From positions 1-64,000 of the forward strand of contig SEYW01000001.1 in NCBI GenBank assembly GCA_004168015.1: a stretch of DNA of 64,000 nucleotides. Direction: 5' to 3'. Source of the stretch: Methylolobus aquaticus. GTDB taxonomy: Bacteria > Pseudomonadota > Gammaproteobacteria > Methylococcales > Methylococcaceae. Under the pieces are notes generated by a model. It was given only the letters and a program-made list of their open reading frames with translations. It ran no database searches and had not been told where the DNA came from. A program made the translations under genes and the position numbers. Positions 62,607-64,000 of the stretch are shown piece after piece; the stretch's first letter is position 1; every line of letters begins with the position of its first letter.

Positions 62607-63116
62607 TCATTCGTCCATCGTGATCACGACCGCGTCACCGCCGAGGCTCAGCATGAGCCCCGTTCGCTTCGCCTTGAGGTGCATGATCACGCCATTCTCG
62701 TTCTGTAGCCACAGATCGCCTTTGCTGGTGTCGCCCAGTGCGAAGCCCATCCGGCCCTGTGCGTAAGCTCCGGGAAAGGCGGCCAGGGACTTGAGGTTAT
62801 ACACCTCGCCCGAGGCATCGATCGACGAAACTCCGATACCGCCAACGCCCAAACCTCCGACCGTGAAGGCATGTTCACGGCCATGGAAACTCAGCGTTCC
62901 ATGCCCACCCCCGGCGCTGCCGATGTAAGCAACCTGAACCTCTTCCATCCTCACATAACCGCTGAGCGGCTTGCCCTGAAGGCTCAGTAGGGGTGCATCC
63001 TCACCCGGGCGTGTCGCGCAGCCGGTCAGCAGCAGCGCCGCACCAAGCGCCGCGCAGCTGGCACGGAGCCATGGCGAAACACCGCTAATGCGCAACCGTT
63101 GATTTTCTATAGACAT
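62607..63116 (-). CDS. Lipoprotein of unknown function
   Basis: 169-aa predicted lipoprotein: signal with lipobox ALLLTGC, then a Gly-rich domain (GSAGGGHGTLSFHG, VGGLGVGGIGVSSIDASGEVY) and a compact C-terminal half. The Gly pattern suggests a small beta-rich domain exposed in the periplasm. Not recognised as a named family with confidence. Confidence 0.75.
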   Translation of the reverse strand: MSIENQRLRISGVSPWLRASCAALGAALLLTGCATRPGEDAPLLSLQGKPLSGYVRMEEVQVAYIGSAGGGHGTLSFHGREHAFTVGGLGVGGIGVSSIDASGEVYNLKSLAAFPGAYAQGRMGFALGDTSKGDLWLQNENGVIMHLKAKRTGLMLSLGGDAVVITMDE

Positions 63117-63164
63117 GTCATTACTCCCATACGCAGTCCGTTGTGATTCAGTCTGAGTCTTCGC

Positions 63165-64000
63165 CTAATGATGATGCGCATGGTCCCCAGGTGGTGGCTG
63201 CGACAGATCGTTCATCAGGGAATGCCAGCGAGCGCGGAGTGTCGCAAAATCATAGCCGGACTCCGTGAGCCTCAGTCCCCGGTCGGTCATCAATAATCCC
63301 ATGATCAGAACCAGTAAGCCGGAGACACGGAGTAATTCGTTCAGGACCCGTCGCGACAGCAGATGTGCGAAAAAGCCGAAACCGAGCAACGGTCCCAGCG
63401 TGCCCAGCCCGAACAAGGCCAGAATCAGCGCCCCCTCCCGCGGACTGCCCGTCCCTGCCGCCATGACATACATCGCCTGCAGCGCTCCGCACCCGAGCAG
63501 AAAACCCGACATCAGACCGATCATCAGCGGCTTCGGTTGCCGTCGGATTCCGCTCTGCACCCCGCGCATGACCGCTTGCGGAAACGCCCAGTTGAGCCAG
63601 GCCATTCCCGAGAACAGCTTGAGCATGCGAATGCCCCAGAGAATCAGATAGACGCCGGAGATCGCCGCGACCACACCGCGCATGAATGGCGTGATGGTCA
63701 ACAGAGCGCCCAGCGCTCCAAAGCCTGCGCCCAGCAGCGCGTACGATACGGTCTTGCCGGCCCCGTACAAGGCATGGGCCGCGATCAACGAGCTCAGTGT
63801 GCGCGGTTCACCGCCTGTCGTGTACGACACCACGAAGCTGCCGCACATGCCGATGCAATGAAATCCCGTCAGAAACCCGACCGCGACGAGCATCGCGTGG
63901 CCCACTTGCGGGTCGTGCATTTTCGCCATCACACCGGGCATGATGGCGATCCCCCAATAGACCAGCCCGCCGACCAGGGTCAACACCACCGCGTACTTTG
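63165..64000 (-). CDS. TauE/UreH-like membrane protein, 5' end cut by window edge
   Basis: At least 274 aa of a polytopic protein. It carries GFHCIGMCGSFVVSY, the signature of the sulfite exporter TauE/SafE-UreH-DsbD-like family in which Cys and His handle copper or other metals, and a second motif GFLLGCGALQAMY. It ends in a His-rich tail (DHAHHH). The frame is open to the window edge, so the first residues and any N-terminal domain are missing. Copper handling for oxidase assembly is a common role of this family. Confidence 0.85.
   Translation of the reverse strand, partial: KYAVVLTLVGGLVYWGIAIMPGVMAKMHDPQVGHAMLVAVGFLTGFHCIGMCGSFVVSYTTGGEPRTLSSLIAAHALYGAGKTVSYALLGAGFGALGALLTITPFMRGVVAAISGVYLILWGIRMLKLFSGMAWLNWAFPQAVMRGVQSGIRRQPKPLMIGLMSGFLLGCGALQAMYVMAAGTGSPREGALILALFGLGTLGPLLGFGFFAHLLSRRVLNELLRVSGLLVLIMGLLMTDRGLRLTESGYDFATLRARWHSLMNDLSQPPPGDHAHHH

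Overview
The window is a 64-kb, GC-rich stretch of a gammaproteobacterial chromosome. This is inferred from fabI, moaA, sucAB, ispG, YcgN and Mak homologues, from AcrB/MexB-type RND efflux genes, and from compact operons with ATGA/GTGA overlaps. A ba3-type terminal oxidase with a dihaem cytochrome c and a split YeeE/YedE sulfur-transport pair fit a respiratory organism that may oxidise sulfur compounds. Genus cannot be fixed from sequence alone.

Layout. 1-9.5 kb: the tail of an OmpA-like gene and its terminator, a tripartite RND efflux operon, two lipoproteins, and a solitary Anbu (proteasome-like) peptidase. 9.5-17 kb: a coiled-coil porin, MarC, YeeE/YedE, a large membrane protein, an alpha/beta hydrolase and an M14 zinc peptidase, all on the minus strand. 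17.1-25.4 kb: an 8.3-kb integrative element inserted in the 5' end of the fructokinase gene mak. 25.4-33.4 kb: mak, an orphan substrate-binding protein, cytochrome c, the ba3 oxidase with a 50-aa subunit IIa, and a two-component system whose kinase has an ETR1-like ethylene-binding domain. 33.5-40.2 kb: a VOC protein and a Yej-like peptide ABC importer. 40.3-47 kb: fabI, moaA, sucA and sucB. 47-51 kb: a CrtQ-like glycosyltransferase, a CrtO-like acyltransferase and an ABC-2 exporter. 51-53 kb: a gene-free interval holding five tandem copies of a ~203-bp, strongly structured repeat. 53-64 kb: YchJ-like and HD (SpoT-like) proteins, exported proteins of unknown role, an APC permease, YcgN, DUF5131/DUF4326 proteins, ispG, a lipoprotein and a TauE/UreH-like membrane protein cut by the window edge.

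The element combines a P4-like half (tyrosine integrase, AlpA, ash-like leader, DUF3987 protein, iteron-like origin) with a minus-strand Mu-like half (Mor-family activator, gpI-like protease/scaffold) and a gp27/DUF3486-like protein. It has no capsid, portal, tail or lysis genes. It looks like a phage satellite built to exploit a Mu-like helper. Integration splits mak, and the element supplies a replacement start at its right end. Its integrase carries a one-base frameshift.

The other strong candidate for something new is the tandem repeat at 51967-52895. Each unit can fold into a closed multibranch structure with a GNRA-capped hairpin. Most differences between copies keep pairing if the plus strand is read as RNA, and the period is not a multiple of three, which argues against coding.
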